From: Corylus avellana
Taxonomy: Eukaryota > Streptophyta > Magnoliopsida > Fagales > Betulaceae
Direction: 5' to 3'
NCBI RefSeq assembly: GCF_901000735.1
Contig: NC_081546.1
Span: 8,644,254-8,708,253, forward strand
Length of the DNA: 64,000 nucleotides
The position numbers and the translations under genes are program-made. The number at the start of each line of letters is the position of its first letter. Position 1 is the stretch's first letter. The notes beneath the pieces are model-generated. The model did not search any database, had not been told where the DNA came from, and worked only from the letters and a program-made list of their open reading frames with translations. Below, piece after piece: positions 24,389 to 36,191 of the stretch.

Positions 24389-24973
24389 CTAAGAGAGATA
24401 ATAGGGGAGCTGCTCTGGCATTGAACTCTTGGACAACTTATAACCCTTTTTGTACAACTTATAACTTTATATATAAGGCATTAAAGAACAAGAATATCAA
24501 TAGGGATGGAGGGAAAGACTAAAAATTAGTATTAATTTGAAAGATTGCTCAAATTGAATGTATCAAGACCAAATTGACAATAGACCAAAACTTTAAATGG
24601 GTAAAAATGAATGAACACAAATTTCCTTCAAACTAGTTTGGAGAAAATTTTCTCTAACCTATTTCAATTAATGAAAAGTGTCATTCAACATCTTTGGGTT
24701 TCTCAAAAATTAATGTTTAGGTTCATAAGTTAGTAGAATGACAATAAATGACTCTTAAAAATATTAAAAAAATATGTAAGAGATGACAATTGTCACCCAT
24801 TAAAGTAGGTTGAAAGAAATTTCCTCCAAAACTGATTTGGAGGAAATTTCTGTCCAAAATGACTTTAGTCTATCAGTTTGCAGGTTAGTCCTTATCGACA
24901 ATATCTCTTCCTATTTAATGCCAATTCACAAAAAATAAATAACCTACAAATTCCTACTAATTTTTATCAGGAC
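24389..24973. other. Distal upstream module of neprosin copy B
   Basis: Non-coding. The stretch AGGGATGGAGGGAAAGA (about 24498) and the block CTTATCGACAATATCTCTTCC followed by TTTAATGCCAATTCAC (about 24892-24930) match sequence upstream of genes A, C and D. The copia element starting at 24979 separates this module from the rest of the B promoter. Confidence 0.65.
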
Positions 24974-24978
24974 ACAAG

Positions 24979-25284
24979 TGTTATGAATGCATTCATGCAT
25001 TTGGTGGATGACCATTTAGTTCCATCTCTTGGAATTCTACACATTCATGTCATCTTTTATAATTCCTATAACATCCATGTAATAAATTGATTAACCCTTT
25101 TGTTTCATATTCTCCATTTCATATTCCTTAACCTCCCATTATGATTTCATGCCTATAAAAGGGAGTATTGAGTTGTATGTAAATCACACAATAATAGAGA
25201 AGAATAATACATAGTTCCTGAAGAACTAGTTTCATATATTGCAATCTTTTATCTTGTCTTGTTATTTTCTTTAATTTTACAACA
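24979..25284 (+). repeat. 5' LTR of copia element 1
   Basis: 306 bp, starting TGTTATGAATGC and ending TTTTACAACA. It has a TATA box CTATAAAAGG near 25152. Confidence 0.94.
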
Positions 25285-25310
25285 CGTTATCAGCACGAAG
25301 CTCTAGCCAA

Positions 25311-26394
25311 TTGTTGTGTTCTTTTGATCATCAACATCAAAAGCTATCCGTGAGGTATTCTCAATTCATTAAATTTTTATTGTTTTATGATTCATGTGAG
25401 ATTTATTATAAAGCTATCATAATACTTGCATATTATGATTCATGTGAGATTTATTATAAATTAGAATTTTATCATACTAATGTTATGAATATGATGTCTT
25501 ATAATTTTATATACCTGAAGCATATAAAAACTGAGTACCTTTCGGTAAAGGATCCCTTGACCTTGTGGAATAATTTAAGGGAGAGATACGAGCACCAGAA
25601 GATAGTTATCCTCCCAAAAGCTCGTTATGATTTGATGCACCTGAAGTTGCAAGATTCAAGAGTGTCAGTGATTAACTCTGAACTCTTCAAAATCAGCCCA
25701 CAATTAAAATTGTATGGAGAAAAAGTCACTGATATGTATATGTTAGAAAAAACATATACCACATTTCATGCCTCGAATGTGCTCTTGCAGTAGCAATATC
25801 GAGAGCATAATTTCACAAGATATTCTGAATTGATATCTTGCATTCTAGTGACTGAGCAAAACAACGAGTTATTAATGAAAAATTATCAATCTCGTCCAAC
25901 GGATTCTACACCATTTCCTGAAGCAAATGGAACCTCATTTCATGGTAATAAAGGAAACCATGGTCGTGGATGTAGACGTGGTAGAAGAAAAAAATTATAG
26001 AGGTCAAGGGGAACGTACTCATAATTTTTACAAAAGAAATGCTCCATACCACCAGAAGTGGAACCACATTGAGGCGAAACAAAATGAAAACAAAGGTTTA
26101 CAGAATAAACCTACAAAAAACTATGAAGATAAATGTTACATGTGTGGTATGAAAAGATATTGGTCACGTACCTGTCGTACGCCTAAACATCTGGTAGACC
26201 TATATCAAGCCTCCATAAAAGAAAAGGAGATTGAAATGAATTTTGCTAATTACAGTAATCCTGAAGATTCTTCAATTTTTCTTAATACTCTAAATGGAAA
26301 GGGTAACATTTATCTTGATGTTTATGATTTCTTTGTAGACTCTAACACAAATACTGATATTCTGATTGGTGATGAATATGTCTACAACAATTAA
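25311..26394 (+). pseudogene. Copia element 1 gag remnant
   Basis: The frame from 25311 gives a shortened gag. The usual N-terminus is replaced by AT-rich sequence holding a duplicated TATGATTCATGTGAG. The recognisable part begins EYLSVKDPLTLWNNLRERY. A TAG at 25791-25793 interrupts it, the same frame goes on (QYREHNFTRYSELIS), and a frameshift in the A-rich run near 25990 moves it to the frame of 25927-26394. The zinc knuckle there is CYMCGMKRYWSRTC, with Tyr where the His ligand is expected. It is not functional as it stands. Confidence 0.85.
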
Positions 26395-26444
26395 TATGTT
26401 TTCTTTATGTCTTAATTACAGTATGTTTACATTGTCAAATTTCA

Positions 26445-27843
26445 TTGTATTTTGTTATTTTCTTTTTGATTAATGAAATTTTAATATATATTTTGTTTAT
26501 ATATAGAGGTATGGGTCATATTGATGGAATGATTAATTTCAAAATGATTGGTGAAGATTTGTGTCTAGCAGACAGTTGTACAACGCACACAATTCTTAGA
26601 GATAAGAAATATTTTCAATACTTGATATTAAACAAAGCTAGTGTCAATACAATATCAGGTTCATCAAACCTAATCGAAGGCTCTGGAAGAGCGAATATCA
26701 TATTGCCAAAAGGAACAAAATTTTGTATTGATGATGCTTTGTATTCATCTAAATCTAGAAAAAATTTAATCAGTTTTAAGGATATTCGTCTAAATGGTTA
26801 TCATGTTGAAACCACTAATGAAGGTAGTGATGAATATTTTTATATTACTTCAACAATTTCGAGCCAGAAGCTCATATTGGAAAAACTGTCTGCTTTCTCT
26901 TCCGGGTTGTATTATACAACGATAAGAACAATTGAATCACATGTTGTAATGCATCAGAAGTGCTCTAATCCAAAGATGTTTATGCTTTGGCATGATCGTC
27001 TTGGACATCCAGGAACAATTATGATGCGTCGAATAATTGAGAACTCTCATGGGCATCCCTTAAAGAACCAGAAGATTCTTTTACCAAGTGATTATCCTTG
27101 TGCTGCATGTTCTCAAGGTAAACTTGTTATCAAACCATCCCCTTCTAAGATAATTGTTGAATCTCCATGTGGGCCATTTAGATATTTTATGGTTTTAATA
27201 GATGCATCATCTAGGTGGTCACACGTTTGCTTGCTTTCTACTCGTAATGTTGCATTTGCTAGACTTCTTTCTCAAATAATTAGATTACGAGCACAATTTC
27301 CTGATTATCCAATTCAATCTATTCGGATGGATAATGCAGGTGAATTTACATCTCAAGCATTTTATGATTATTGCATGTCAATTGGAATTAATGTTGAACA
27401 TCCTGTTGCTCATACTCATACTCAAAATGGTTTAGCTGAATTGTTTATTAAACGACTTCAGTTAATTGCTCGACCTTTGCTTATGAAAACAAAATTACCT
27501 GTTTATGCTTGGGGACATGCAATATTACACGCTGCATCATTAGTTCGGATCAGACCAACAGCTTACCAAAAATATTCCCCTTTGCAACTTGCATTTGGTC
27601 AACCACCAAATATTTTTCATTTTCGTATTTTTTGTTGTGCTGTATATGTTCCAATTGCGCCACCTCAACGCACTAAGATGGGACCTCAACGTAGACTTGT
27701 AATTTATGTTGGTTTTGATTCTCCTTCTATCATTAGATATCTTGAGCCTTTAACTGGTGATGTTTTTAAAGCACGTTTTGAAGATTGTCATTTTGATGAA
27801 AACATATTCTCATCGCTAGGGAAAGAAAAGTCGTTGCCAGAAG
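26445..27843 (+). pseudogene. Copia element 1 pol, protease-integrase part up to the gap
   Basis: The frame holds a protease-like LADSCTTHTIL, the GAG-pre-integrase motif MLWHDRLGHPG with its zinc ligands (CAACSQGK), and the integrase core. The three catalytic-type positions of the core are visible: LIDASSRW, RMDNAGEF and NGLAELF. The integrase C-terminal region RRLVIYVGFDSPSI is followed by the 100-N gap. The part in front of the gap is open. The protease active site reads DSC rather than the common DSG. Confidence 0.85.
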
Positions 27844-28623
27844 NNNNNNNNNNNNNNNNNNNNNNNNNNNNNNNNNNNNNNNNNNNNNNNNNNNNNNNNN
27901 NNNNNNNNNNNNNNNNNNNNNNNNNNNNNNNNNNNNNNNNNNNATGCATTTGGTGGATGACCATTTAGTTCCATCTCTTGGAATTAAATGGTCAATAATA
28001 TAGAAGAATCATACGTAGTTCTTGAAGAACTGGTTTCACATATTGCAATCTCTTTATCTTGTCTTGTTATTCTCTTTGATTTTATTTTCGTATTTTTGGT
28101 TGTGTTGTCTATGTTCCAATTGCACCACCTCAACGCACTAAGATAGGACCTCAACGTAGACTTTGAATCTATGTTGGTTTTGATTCTCCTTCTATCATTA
28201 GATACCTTGAGCCTTTAATTGATGATATTTTTAAAGCACGTTTTGAAGATTATCATTTTGATGAAAAATATTCACATCACTAGGGAGAGAAAAGTCGTTG
28301 CCAGAAGCACGACAAGAAATCACTTGGAATAATTCAACGTTATCTCATTTTGATCTTCGTACAAATCAATGTGAACTAGAAGTTCAGAGGATCATTCATT
28401 TGCAGAGTATTGCAAATCAATTGCCGGATGCATTTACTGACAATAAGAAAATAATTAAGTCTCACATTCCAGCTGCTAATACTCCAACGAAGATAGAAGT
28501 CCCTGTAGGACAATCAATTAATACAACAGCGAATGAGTCTAAGGCACGCCTGAAGCGTGGAAGACCTATTGGTGCAAAGGATAAGATTCTCCGGAAGAGA
28601 AAANNNNNNNNNNNNNNNNNNNN
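27844..28623. other. Assembly gap region with a misplaced or diverged copia fragment
   Basis: It contains 100 N (27844-27943) and 20 N (28604-28623). Between them is a segment made of a shortened LTR-like piece (27944-28078) joined to a diverged copy of the integrase end and following linker (28090-28603). About 230 bp just before the first gap (from 27614) recur, apparently identical, just after the second (from 28624). The true element probably joins 27843 to about 28855. The inserted piece most likely belongs to another copy of the family. Confidence 0.8.
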
Positions 28624-31067
28624 TTTTTCATTTTCGTATTTTTTGTTGTGCTGTATATGTTCCAATTGCGCCACCTCAACGCACTAAGATGGGACCTCAA
28701 CGTAGACTTGTAATTTATGTTGGTTTTGATTCTCCTTCTATCATTAGATATCTTGAGCCTTTAACTGGTGATGTTTTTAAAGCACGTTTTGAAGATTGTC
28801 ATTTTGATGAAAACATATTCTCATCGCTAGGGAAAGAAAAGTCGTTGCCAGAAGCACGACAAGAAATCACTTGGAATAATTCGGCGTTATCTCATTTTGA
28901 TCCTCGTACAAATCAATGTGAATTAGAAGTTCAGAAGATCATTCATTTGCAAAGTATTGCAAATCAATTGCCAGATGCATTTACTGACAACAAGAAAATA
29001 ATTAAGTCTCACATTCCAGCTGCTAATACTCCAGCGAAGATAGAAGTCCCTGTAGGACAATTAATTAATACAGCAGCAAATGAGTCTAAGGCGCGCCTGA
29101 AGCGTGGAAGACCTATTGGTGCAAAGGATAAGATTCTCAGGAAGAGAAAAGCACAAGGAAATGAAATCGGTGCTCCTGAAGAGGCCTTACCCACAAAACA
29201 GGCAACGAAAATTGATCCATCCAAACTTTCTGTACAAAATTCTCCTGGAAAGGAATCCCCCGAAGAGGAACCTCTTGAAGAGGAATCTCCTGAAGAGTTA
29301 CCTCCTGAAGAGGAACAGGTACCTGAAAATAATGAGATCTCAATAAATTATGTAAGTACAGGAGAAATATTGGATAGAAATAAAATTGTTGTCGACAACA
29401 TATTTTCATTTAAAGTTGCATTTGACATTACCAGAAGTAATGATGATATTGAACCACAAACCGTCGAAGAATGTCGACGTAGAAATGATTGGCCAATGTG
29501 GAAGGAAGCAATTCAGGCAGAATTGAACTCACTAGCAAAACGTGAAGTATTTGGACCTGTAGTCCAAACACCTGAAGGTGTATCGCCTGTTGGATACAAG
29601 TGGGTATTTGTACGAAAACGAAATGAAAAAAATGAAATTGTGAGATACAAAGCAAGACTTGTTGCACAAGGTTTCCTGCAGAAACCTGGTATTGATTATG
29701 AAGAAACATATTCCCCTGTAGTGGATGCAATTACATTTAGATTTTTTATTAGCTTGGTAGTTACAGAAAGTTTGGATATGCGTTTAATGGATGTGGTTAC
29801 AGCATATTTATATGGATCACTTGATAATGATATATACATGAAAATCCCTGAAGGATATAAAATGCCTGAAGCATATAATTCGAAATCCCGAAGTATTTAT
29901 TCTATCAATCTACAAAGATCTTTATATGGGTTAAAGCAATCCGGACGCATGTGGTACAATCGTCTTAGTGAATATCTATTGAAAGAAGGATTTGAGAATA
30001 ATCCAATTTGTCCATGCGTTTTCATTAAGAAATCAGAATTCGGATTTGCTATCATTGCAGTTTATGTAGATGATTTAAATCTTGTTGGGACTCTAGAAGA
30101 GCTCATAAAAACTACCACGTATTTAAAAAATGAGTTTGAGATGAAAGATCTTGGAAAGACAAAATTTTGCCTTAGCTTACAAATTGAACATTTTCCAAAT
30201 GAAATTCTTATTCATCAGTCAACATACACAGAAAAAGTCCTGAAACACTTTTACATGGAGAAAGCTCATCCTTTGAGCACTCCAATGGTTGTTCGGTCAC
30301 TTGATGTGAAAAAAGATCATTTTCGCCCTCGAGAAGATGACGAAGAAATTCTTGGTCCTGAAGTACCATATCTTAGTGCAATTGGTGCTTTGATGTATCT
30401 TGCAAATTGCACACGACCTGATATAACATTTTCAGTTAATTTATTAGCAAGATACAGCTCTGCACCAACTCGAAGGCATTGGAATGGGGTCAAACATGTT
30501 CTACGTTATCTTCGTGGAACAGCTAACATGGGATTATTTTATTCAAAAGGTTCAAAATCACAATTAATTGAATATGCAGATGCGGGTTTTCTTTCTGATC
30601 CGCATAAAGGTAGATCTCAAACAGGATATCTATTTACAAGTGGAAGTACTGCTATTTCATGGAGATCTGTCAAGCAAACACTTGTTGCTACTTCTTCAAA
30701 TTACTCTGAGATTGTTGCAATTCATGAAGCAAGTCGGGAATGCATCTGGCTAAGATTAGTAATTCAACACATTCGAGAAAAGTGCGGTTTATCCACAATC
30801 AAAGATAGCCCGACAATATTATATGAAGATAATGCTGCTTGTATCACACAGATCAGATGAGGATATATTAAGGGTGATAGAACCAAACACATTTCACCAA
30901 AGTTCTTTTATACACATGAGCTCCAGAAGAGTGGTGATATTGATGTTAAACAGATACGATCAAGTGACAATTTGACAGATTTATTTACCAAAGCATTACC
31001 AACTACAACATTTAAGAAGTTGGTGAATAACATTGGAATGCGCCGACTGAAGGATCTTTCATCATAA
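28624..31067 (+). pseudogene. Copia element 1 pol, integrase end to RNase H
   Basis: The region starts with the integrase C-terminal part. A low-complexity linker follows, rich in PEEE/EESPEE repeats (about 29240-29325). Then comes the RT (YKWVFVRKRNEKNEI, KARLVAQGF, and the catalytic YVDD at 30063-30074) and RNase H (YADAGFLSDPHKGRSQTGY, ISWRSVKQ, LYEDNAACI). An in-frame TGA at 30858-30860 interrupts it near the end. The same frame continues with KHISPKFF and LTDLFTKALP to a TAA at 31065-31067. Confidence 0.88.
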
Positions 31068-31315
31068 ACAATTGAAGCTCTTCATGCTAATGAGGGGGAG
31101 TAAAATGATTATGCTGATTGTACTCTTTTTCCTTCGCTAAGGTTTTTCCCACTGGGTTTTCCTTTGCAAGGTTTTAATGAGGCAATCCTAAAGCATACGA
31201 AGGCACACAAGAATATTGTACTCTTTTTCCTTCGCCACAGGTTTTTTTCCACTAGGTTTTCCTTGGCAAGGTTTTAACGAGACATATTCTTAGTGTATGG
31301 TCATCCAAGGGGGAG

Positions 31316-31621
31316 TGTTATGAATGCATTCATGCATTTGGTGGATGACCATTTAGTTCAATCTCTTGGAATTCTACACATTCATGTCATCTTTTATAAT
31401 TCCTATAACATCCATGTAATAAATTGATTAACCCTTTTATTTCATATTCCCCATTTCATATTCCTTAACCTCCCATTATGATTTCATGCCTATAAAAGGG
31501 AGTATTGAGTTGTATGTAAATCACACAATAATAGAGAAGAATAATACATAGTTCCTGAAGAACTAGTTTCATATATTGCAATCTTTTATCTTGTCTTGTT
31601 ATTTTCTTTAATTTTACAACA
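31316..31621 (+). repeat. 3' LTR of copia element 1
   Basis: 306 bp, differing from the 5' LTR at three positions by eye. It is preceded by a purine-rich tract and followed by the target duplicate ACAAG. Confidence 0.94.
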
Positions 31622-31692
31622 ACAAGTAGGTTATTTAGAATTATTCGGATATGGTTATTCACCACTAAATTAATTAAATCGATTTAAGACAA

Positions 31693-31696
<4 letters not shown>

Positions 31697-31730
<34 letters not shown>

Positions 31731-31789
31731 TACGTATGTACTTTATGCTTAGGTGGGTAATTAATTTTCGTAAATAAAGTACATACGTA

Positions 31790-31821
<32 letters not shown>
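31697..31821. repeat. Long inverted repeat with (TA)n arms upstream of copy B
   Basis: The left arm ends TAGAGTACGTATGTACTTTA (31726-31745). The right arm begins TAAAGTACATACGTACTCTA (31775-31794). TA repeats extend both arms, and a 29-nt loop lies between. The block GAGTACGTATGTACTTTATG then recurs in direct orientation at about 31824. The promoter motif AGGTGGGTAATTAATTTTCG is thereby present twice (31750 and 31848). Confidence 0.85.
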
Positions 31822-31827
<6 letters not shown>

Positions 31828-31847
31828 TACGTATGTACTTTATGCTT

Positions 31848-32044
31848 AGGTGGGTAATTAATTTTCGTAAATGTTCTTTTTATGGGAAGTGAGTGATTTA
31901 ATTTGTTAGGGAAATCATGGGTTTTATCAAGAAATTATTTTACCTTCTTCCTCCTCTACACCAAACTGACCTTTCTATATAAATCTCTCAGGGTTTCTAG
32001 CCATTTTTATTTGTTCTATTTGTTTTGTTTTAGAGAGAGAGAAG
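31848..32044 (+). promoter_or_regulatory. Promoter block of neprosin pseudogene B
   Basis: Same conserved block as in genes A, C and D. A TATA box TATATAAA lies at 31976-31983, about 65 bp before the ATG-equivalent at 32045. The distal part of the module is cut off by copia element 1. Confidence 0.55.
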
Positions 32045-33069
32045 ATGGTGAAAAGATTTATATTCATTTTTTTGGCAACGACTTTGCTCGTATTAAGTGG
32101 CGGGGTTGATGCGAAAGCCAAAGCTAGAAAACGATTATCAAAAGTTAATAAAAAATTGAAGCTTCTCAACAAGCCTGCAGTCGAGTATTAAGGTATATTT
32201 TTCTAATCTCACTCCAACCAATGTCATTCTCTCAAATTTTAAAGAAATTGTAAATTCTCAAATTACATGAATTCAGGCCGTTCTATGCATCAAATAGCTT
32301 GGGAAATGTTACTTATTAAGAATGTGGCATGTGACTACGACAGTAAAAAAAATAAAAATAAAATAAAAAATAAAAAATCATTTCAAAATGCTTTTTCTTC
32401 ACTTTAGTAAACTAAAAGACAATTTTTTACTCAAAATTTTTCTACGATATAAACTGTAAGAACCTGGTAAAAATATACGTAATTCTCATTGGTAACTTGT
32501 CACATTTTTAATAGCTAGCAGTCTTCATTCAGTTCGATACCAAAAAATGACCTATATTCACATAATTTGAGAATTTATCCCCGATGGATGTCAGGGTTTG
32601 GCCAAATAATCCAATAATTTGGATCTATTTTCCCAAGTTTTCTCTTAATTAATCATTCAATGTGAGAACTATGACGTAAAGAATTGAATCTTACGAACTA
32701 TAGGTGGCTTCCATGATAAATATCAATTAGCCATTTACCCCAATGAAAAAACAAACATGTCAATGGGCCTGAAATGTTATAAATCTTATCTTGTTCTGAG
32801 TTTAATTGTCCTTTTTAAAAATAATAATAATAATAATAATAAATCATGCTTAATTGTGATGTAATTTCCTTGTTTGTTATAGATCGATGAGATAGCATCA
32901 CTGTTAGTGTTCCTGATCGAGAGATTTTGTTATTATATTCACTACTAAGTATTAATTGCAAATGCATTAATGTTTCTTTGTAGAGTGAAGATGGAGATAT
33001 TATCGACTGCGTTGGCATCTACAAACAACCTGCTTTTGATCATCCTGCATTAAGGAACCACACTCTTCA
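32045..33069 (+). pseudogene. Neprosin-like pseudogene B (exons 1-2 only)
   Basis: Exon 1 (32045-32191) matches gene C closely: signal peptide [20 protein letters not shown], then [21 protein letters not shown] 2-bp deletion relative to A, C and D (GTCGAGTATT against GTCAAGAGTATT) shifts the frame and brings a TAA two codons after PAV. Exon 2 (about 32983-33069) is intact and encodes [19 protein letters not shown]. About 50 bp into intron 2 the sequence changes to a LINE (33121-35835). Behind the LINE lies the promoter of gene C, not exon 3. Exons 3-7 are therefore missing. Confidence 0.93.
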
Positions 33070-33120
33070 GGTGCGTGCATTTTCTTTCATAACCCTCCTA
33101 TCTCTCTCTCTCTCTCTCTA

Positions 33121-35835
33121 GTGAATGGATGCCCTATGGAGAAGATATTTCCCACTCGTGGGATAAGACAGGGTGACCCCATTTTACCTTACTTATTCCT
33201 CTTGTGTGCAGAAGCTCTCAACTCTCTCCTTTCAAGAGCGGATCGGAAAGGTGTTTTGCGGGGGGTTCCAACTTCCAAGAAAGGGCCACGTATAAATCAC
33301 ATTTTCTTTACGGATGACAGTTTGCTATTTTACAGGGATGACCGAACACATTGGCATCGCATGACAAAGCTTTTTTGTCAATATGAAATAGCAGTGGGGC
33401 AAAGGCTTCAATTTTCTTTAGTAGAAATACCACTTTGGAGACCCAACAACAAATCTTGAGGCTTTTAGGGATCCCCTCCACCCAAAGATATGATTCTTAT
33501 TTAGGCCTACCAGCTCTTATTGGAAAATCTCGAACACAGGCTTTTACGAGCATTAAGGATCGAATCTAGAAACGGCTGCAAGATTGGAAGCTTAACTTCC
33601 TTTCTCAAGTTGGCAAAGAAATTTTACTCAAGGCTATCATACAAGCCATTTCGGCGTATAGTATGAGTATTTTTCTACTCCCAAAAAGCTTACGTAATGA
33701 GATTAATTTTTTAATGCAAAAGTTTTGGTGAGGACACCAAGAGAATGAAGCACGGATTCACTGGATGAGTTGGAGTCAATTGGATATACCTAAGGTACGA
33801 GGGGGTATAGGTTTTAGGGATCTCATTTGTTTTAACAAAGCCCTACTCGCCAAACAGTGTTGGAGAATGTGGAAGACACCAAACAGCCTAACGGCTAGGA
33901 TCATGAAGGCAAAATATTTTTCGGGGTGCTCCATTCTAGAGGCACAATTGGTAAAACCTTCTTTTGCATAGAAGCGTATCCATGGAGCACACGATTTGGT
34001 GAAGGAGGGTCCGTTGTGGAGAATTGGGAATGGGTCTAGAGTTAAAATTTGGGGAGATAAATGGTTAACTACACCCTTTACCTTCACTATCCAATCTCCA
34101 CTAGCAATCATCTCAGTCGATGCCACAATAAGCGAACTCATTGAACCTGAATCCCATTGGTAGAACCTGACCTTAATAAAGAGTATTTTTAGCCTGGGCG
34201 AGACCTAGGCGATTACATCTCTTCCAGTGAGTGGCACAAATCAACTAGATGTCCAAATCTGCAGGACAAAGGGAGAGTTTTTAATTAGGAGTGCATACCA
34301 TCTTGTGAAAGAACAAGAGGATTCTCAAAAGGCTAAATACTCCTCACGAAAGAGTCATAGTGATGGTGTCTCCTATGGAAACTACCTATATCCAATGTTG
34401 AGAAGAACTTCGTGTGGCGGGTGTGTCACAACATAATGCCCACCAAAGACAATTTGCTGAAGCGCAAGATTGTTACTGATCCTCTCTGTCCAATTTGTCG
34501 TGTAGCAGCTGAAACCCAAATCCTTGCATTGTGGGACTGTCCCGCAACTACGGATGTGTGGGGAGCTAGTACTATGACGTTTCAGAAAAGTGTAGTGGAG
34601 GGATCTGATTTTTTCAATGTTGCAGAGTTCTTTCTCACTAAATGCAGTATGAAAGAGAGTGCTTTGTTTGTGGGATTGCCATGGAAGATTTGGTTTTGTC
34701 TTAATGAATTCATTTTTGGAGGAACCTTTACCCACCCAAATGACCTGGTTAGGGGGGCAGTGAAAATTGCAGAGTTTATGAAAGCCACGCAAGGAGGGGA
34801 CAACGTGACAACAACGGAAAAATACACCCATCGAGGACTGCACCTCCTATCAGTTGGCATAAGGTGAATTGGAACGCTGCACTGGATCACAAAAATGGGT
34901 GAATGGGCTTGGGTATTGTTGCGAGGGACCATGTGGGTAGAGTGGTTGCAGCTCGAAGCATCTCAAATGTGGGTTTTCTTGAACCAATGGCAGCGGAGGC
35001 CTTGGTCGCTTTCTTTGCAGCCAACTTCTGCAAGGAAATAGGACTTACTCATGTGATGTTGGAAGTAGATGACCTACTCGTGGTTAATGCTATGAACTCA
35101 GGAGTGCACCAAGGAGGCAGGTATGGACACCTAGTGGCTGACCGAGACTAGTGCTTCGGTGTTTGTTGACCTGGAACTGCAACTATGTGAGTCGTGAGGC
35201 AAATAAAGCTCTCCATGGCTTGGCCAAAGTGGCTTGTAAACATCTCATTGATAAAATCTGGAGATGTGAAACTCCAGCATGTATTCGTGATGTTGTTTTG
35301 ACAGAACAATCAGATATGTCATTGATTAACTCAGGAGTGCACCAAGGAGGCAGGTATGGACACCTAGTGGATGACACGAGACTAGTGCTTTAGTGTTTGT
35401 CGACCTAGAACTACAACTATGTGAGTCGTGAGGCAAATAAAGCTCCCCATGGCTTGGCCAAAGTGGCTTGTAAACATCTCATTGATAAAACCTGGAGATA
35501 TGAAACTCCAGCATGTATTCGTGATGTTGTTTTGACAGAACAATCTGATATGTCATTGATTAACTTAGGAGTGCACCAAGGAGGCAGGTATGGACACCTA
35601 GTGGATGACATGAGACTAGAGCTTCAGTGTTTGTCGACCTGGAACTGCAATTATGTGAGTCGTGAGGCAAATAAAGCTCCCCATGGCTTGGCCAAAGTGG
35701 CTTGTAAACATCTCATTGATAAAACTTGGAGACATGAAACTCCAGCATGTACTCGTGATATTGTTTTGATAGAACAATCTGATATGTCATTGATTAATCT
35801 ATGAAATATCAGAATTTTGTCTTTAAAAAAAAAAA
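33121..35835 (+). mobile_element. 5'-truncated L1-type LINE 1, inserted in intron 2 of pseudogene B
   Basis: The element starts inside the RT domain. It reads FPTRGIRQGDPILPYLFLLC and then a FTDDSLLF catalytic block at about 33304-33330. Next come YLGLPALIG, a thumb/linker with breaks, the zf-RVT region (34410-34560, VWRVCHNIMPTKDNLLKRK), and the RNase H domain (GLGIVARDHVGRVVAARS near 34905). Stops at about 33457, 33567 and 33969, among others, show decay. It ends with an A-tail at about 35823-35835. The last part is triplicated (see the tandem repeat entry). Confidence 0.9.
35101..35804 (+). repeat. Three tandem copies of a 233-234 bp unit at the LINE 1 RNase H end
   Basis: Units start at 35101, 35334 and 35568, each with GGAGTGCACCAAGGAGGCAG. 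Each holds the RNase H motif YVSREANKA(P/L)HGLAKVACK and ends LTEQSDMSLIN or a variant. Units 2 and 3 have 234 bp, a multiple of three, so the frame can pass from one to the next (35421-35804 is open). Identity between units is high, pointing to an amplification after insertion. Confidence 0.93.
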
Positions 35836-36001
35836 TCTGTTAGTTCTTATCGGCAATTTCTCTTCCTATTTAATGCCAATTCACAATAAATAAATAAATA
35901 ACCTACTAATTGAAACAAGAGGATATGGTTATTCACCACTAAATTAAATCGATTTAATTAAGACAATCTGATATATATAGAGTACGTACTTTATCCTTAT
36001 T

Positions 36002-36191
36002 AGGTGGGTAATTAATTTCGCAAATGTACTTTTTATGGGAAGTGAGTGATTTAATTTGTTAGGGAAATCATGGGTTTTATCAAGAAATTTTTTTACCTTC
36101 TTCCTCCGATCCTCTACACCAAACTGACATATATATATATCAGGTTTCTAGCCATTTTTATTTGTTCTGTTTGTTTTTTTTTAGAGAGAAG
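36002..36191 (+). promoter_or_regulatory. Conserved promoter block of neprosin gene C
   Basis: Shares AGGTGGGTAATTAATTTCGC and TTTTTATGGGAAGTGAGTGA with copy B. An ATATATATATAT stretch at 36129-36140 is the likely TATA box, about 55 bp before the ATG at 36192. Confidence 0.6.

Larger units (their letters stand above)
24979..31621 (+). mobile_element. Ty1/copia retrotransposon 1, with both LTRs and target duplication
   Basis: The element has TG...CA LTRs at 24979-25284 and 31316-31621 (306 bp each) and a 5-bp target duplication ACAAG (24974-24978 and 31622-31626). A primer-binding-like stretch (CGTTATCAGCACGAAG) lies right after the 5' LTR. A purine tract (CCAAGGGGGAG) precedes the 3' LTR. 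Domain order protease, integrase, RT, RNase H defines copia. I count three substitutions between the LTRs, so the insertion is young. The coding region is nonetheless broken, and two assembly gaps fall within it. It lies in the upstream region of neprosin copy B. Confidence 0.95.

Noticed and set aside
28557..28860. Apparent in-frame start of a 767-codon copia protein
   Set aside because: The frame crosses a run of N and begins in the misplaced fragment; the true reading frame comes from upstream integrase.
35101..35804. CRISPR-like array
   Set aside because: The three units are contiguous, 233-234 bp long and coding for part of a LINE; there are no spacers, and this is a plant genome.
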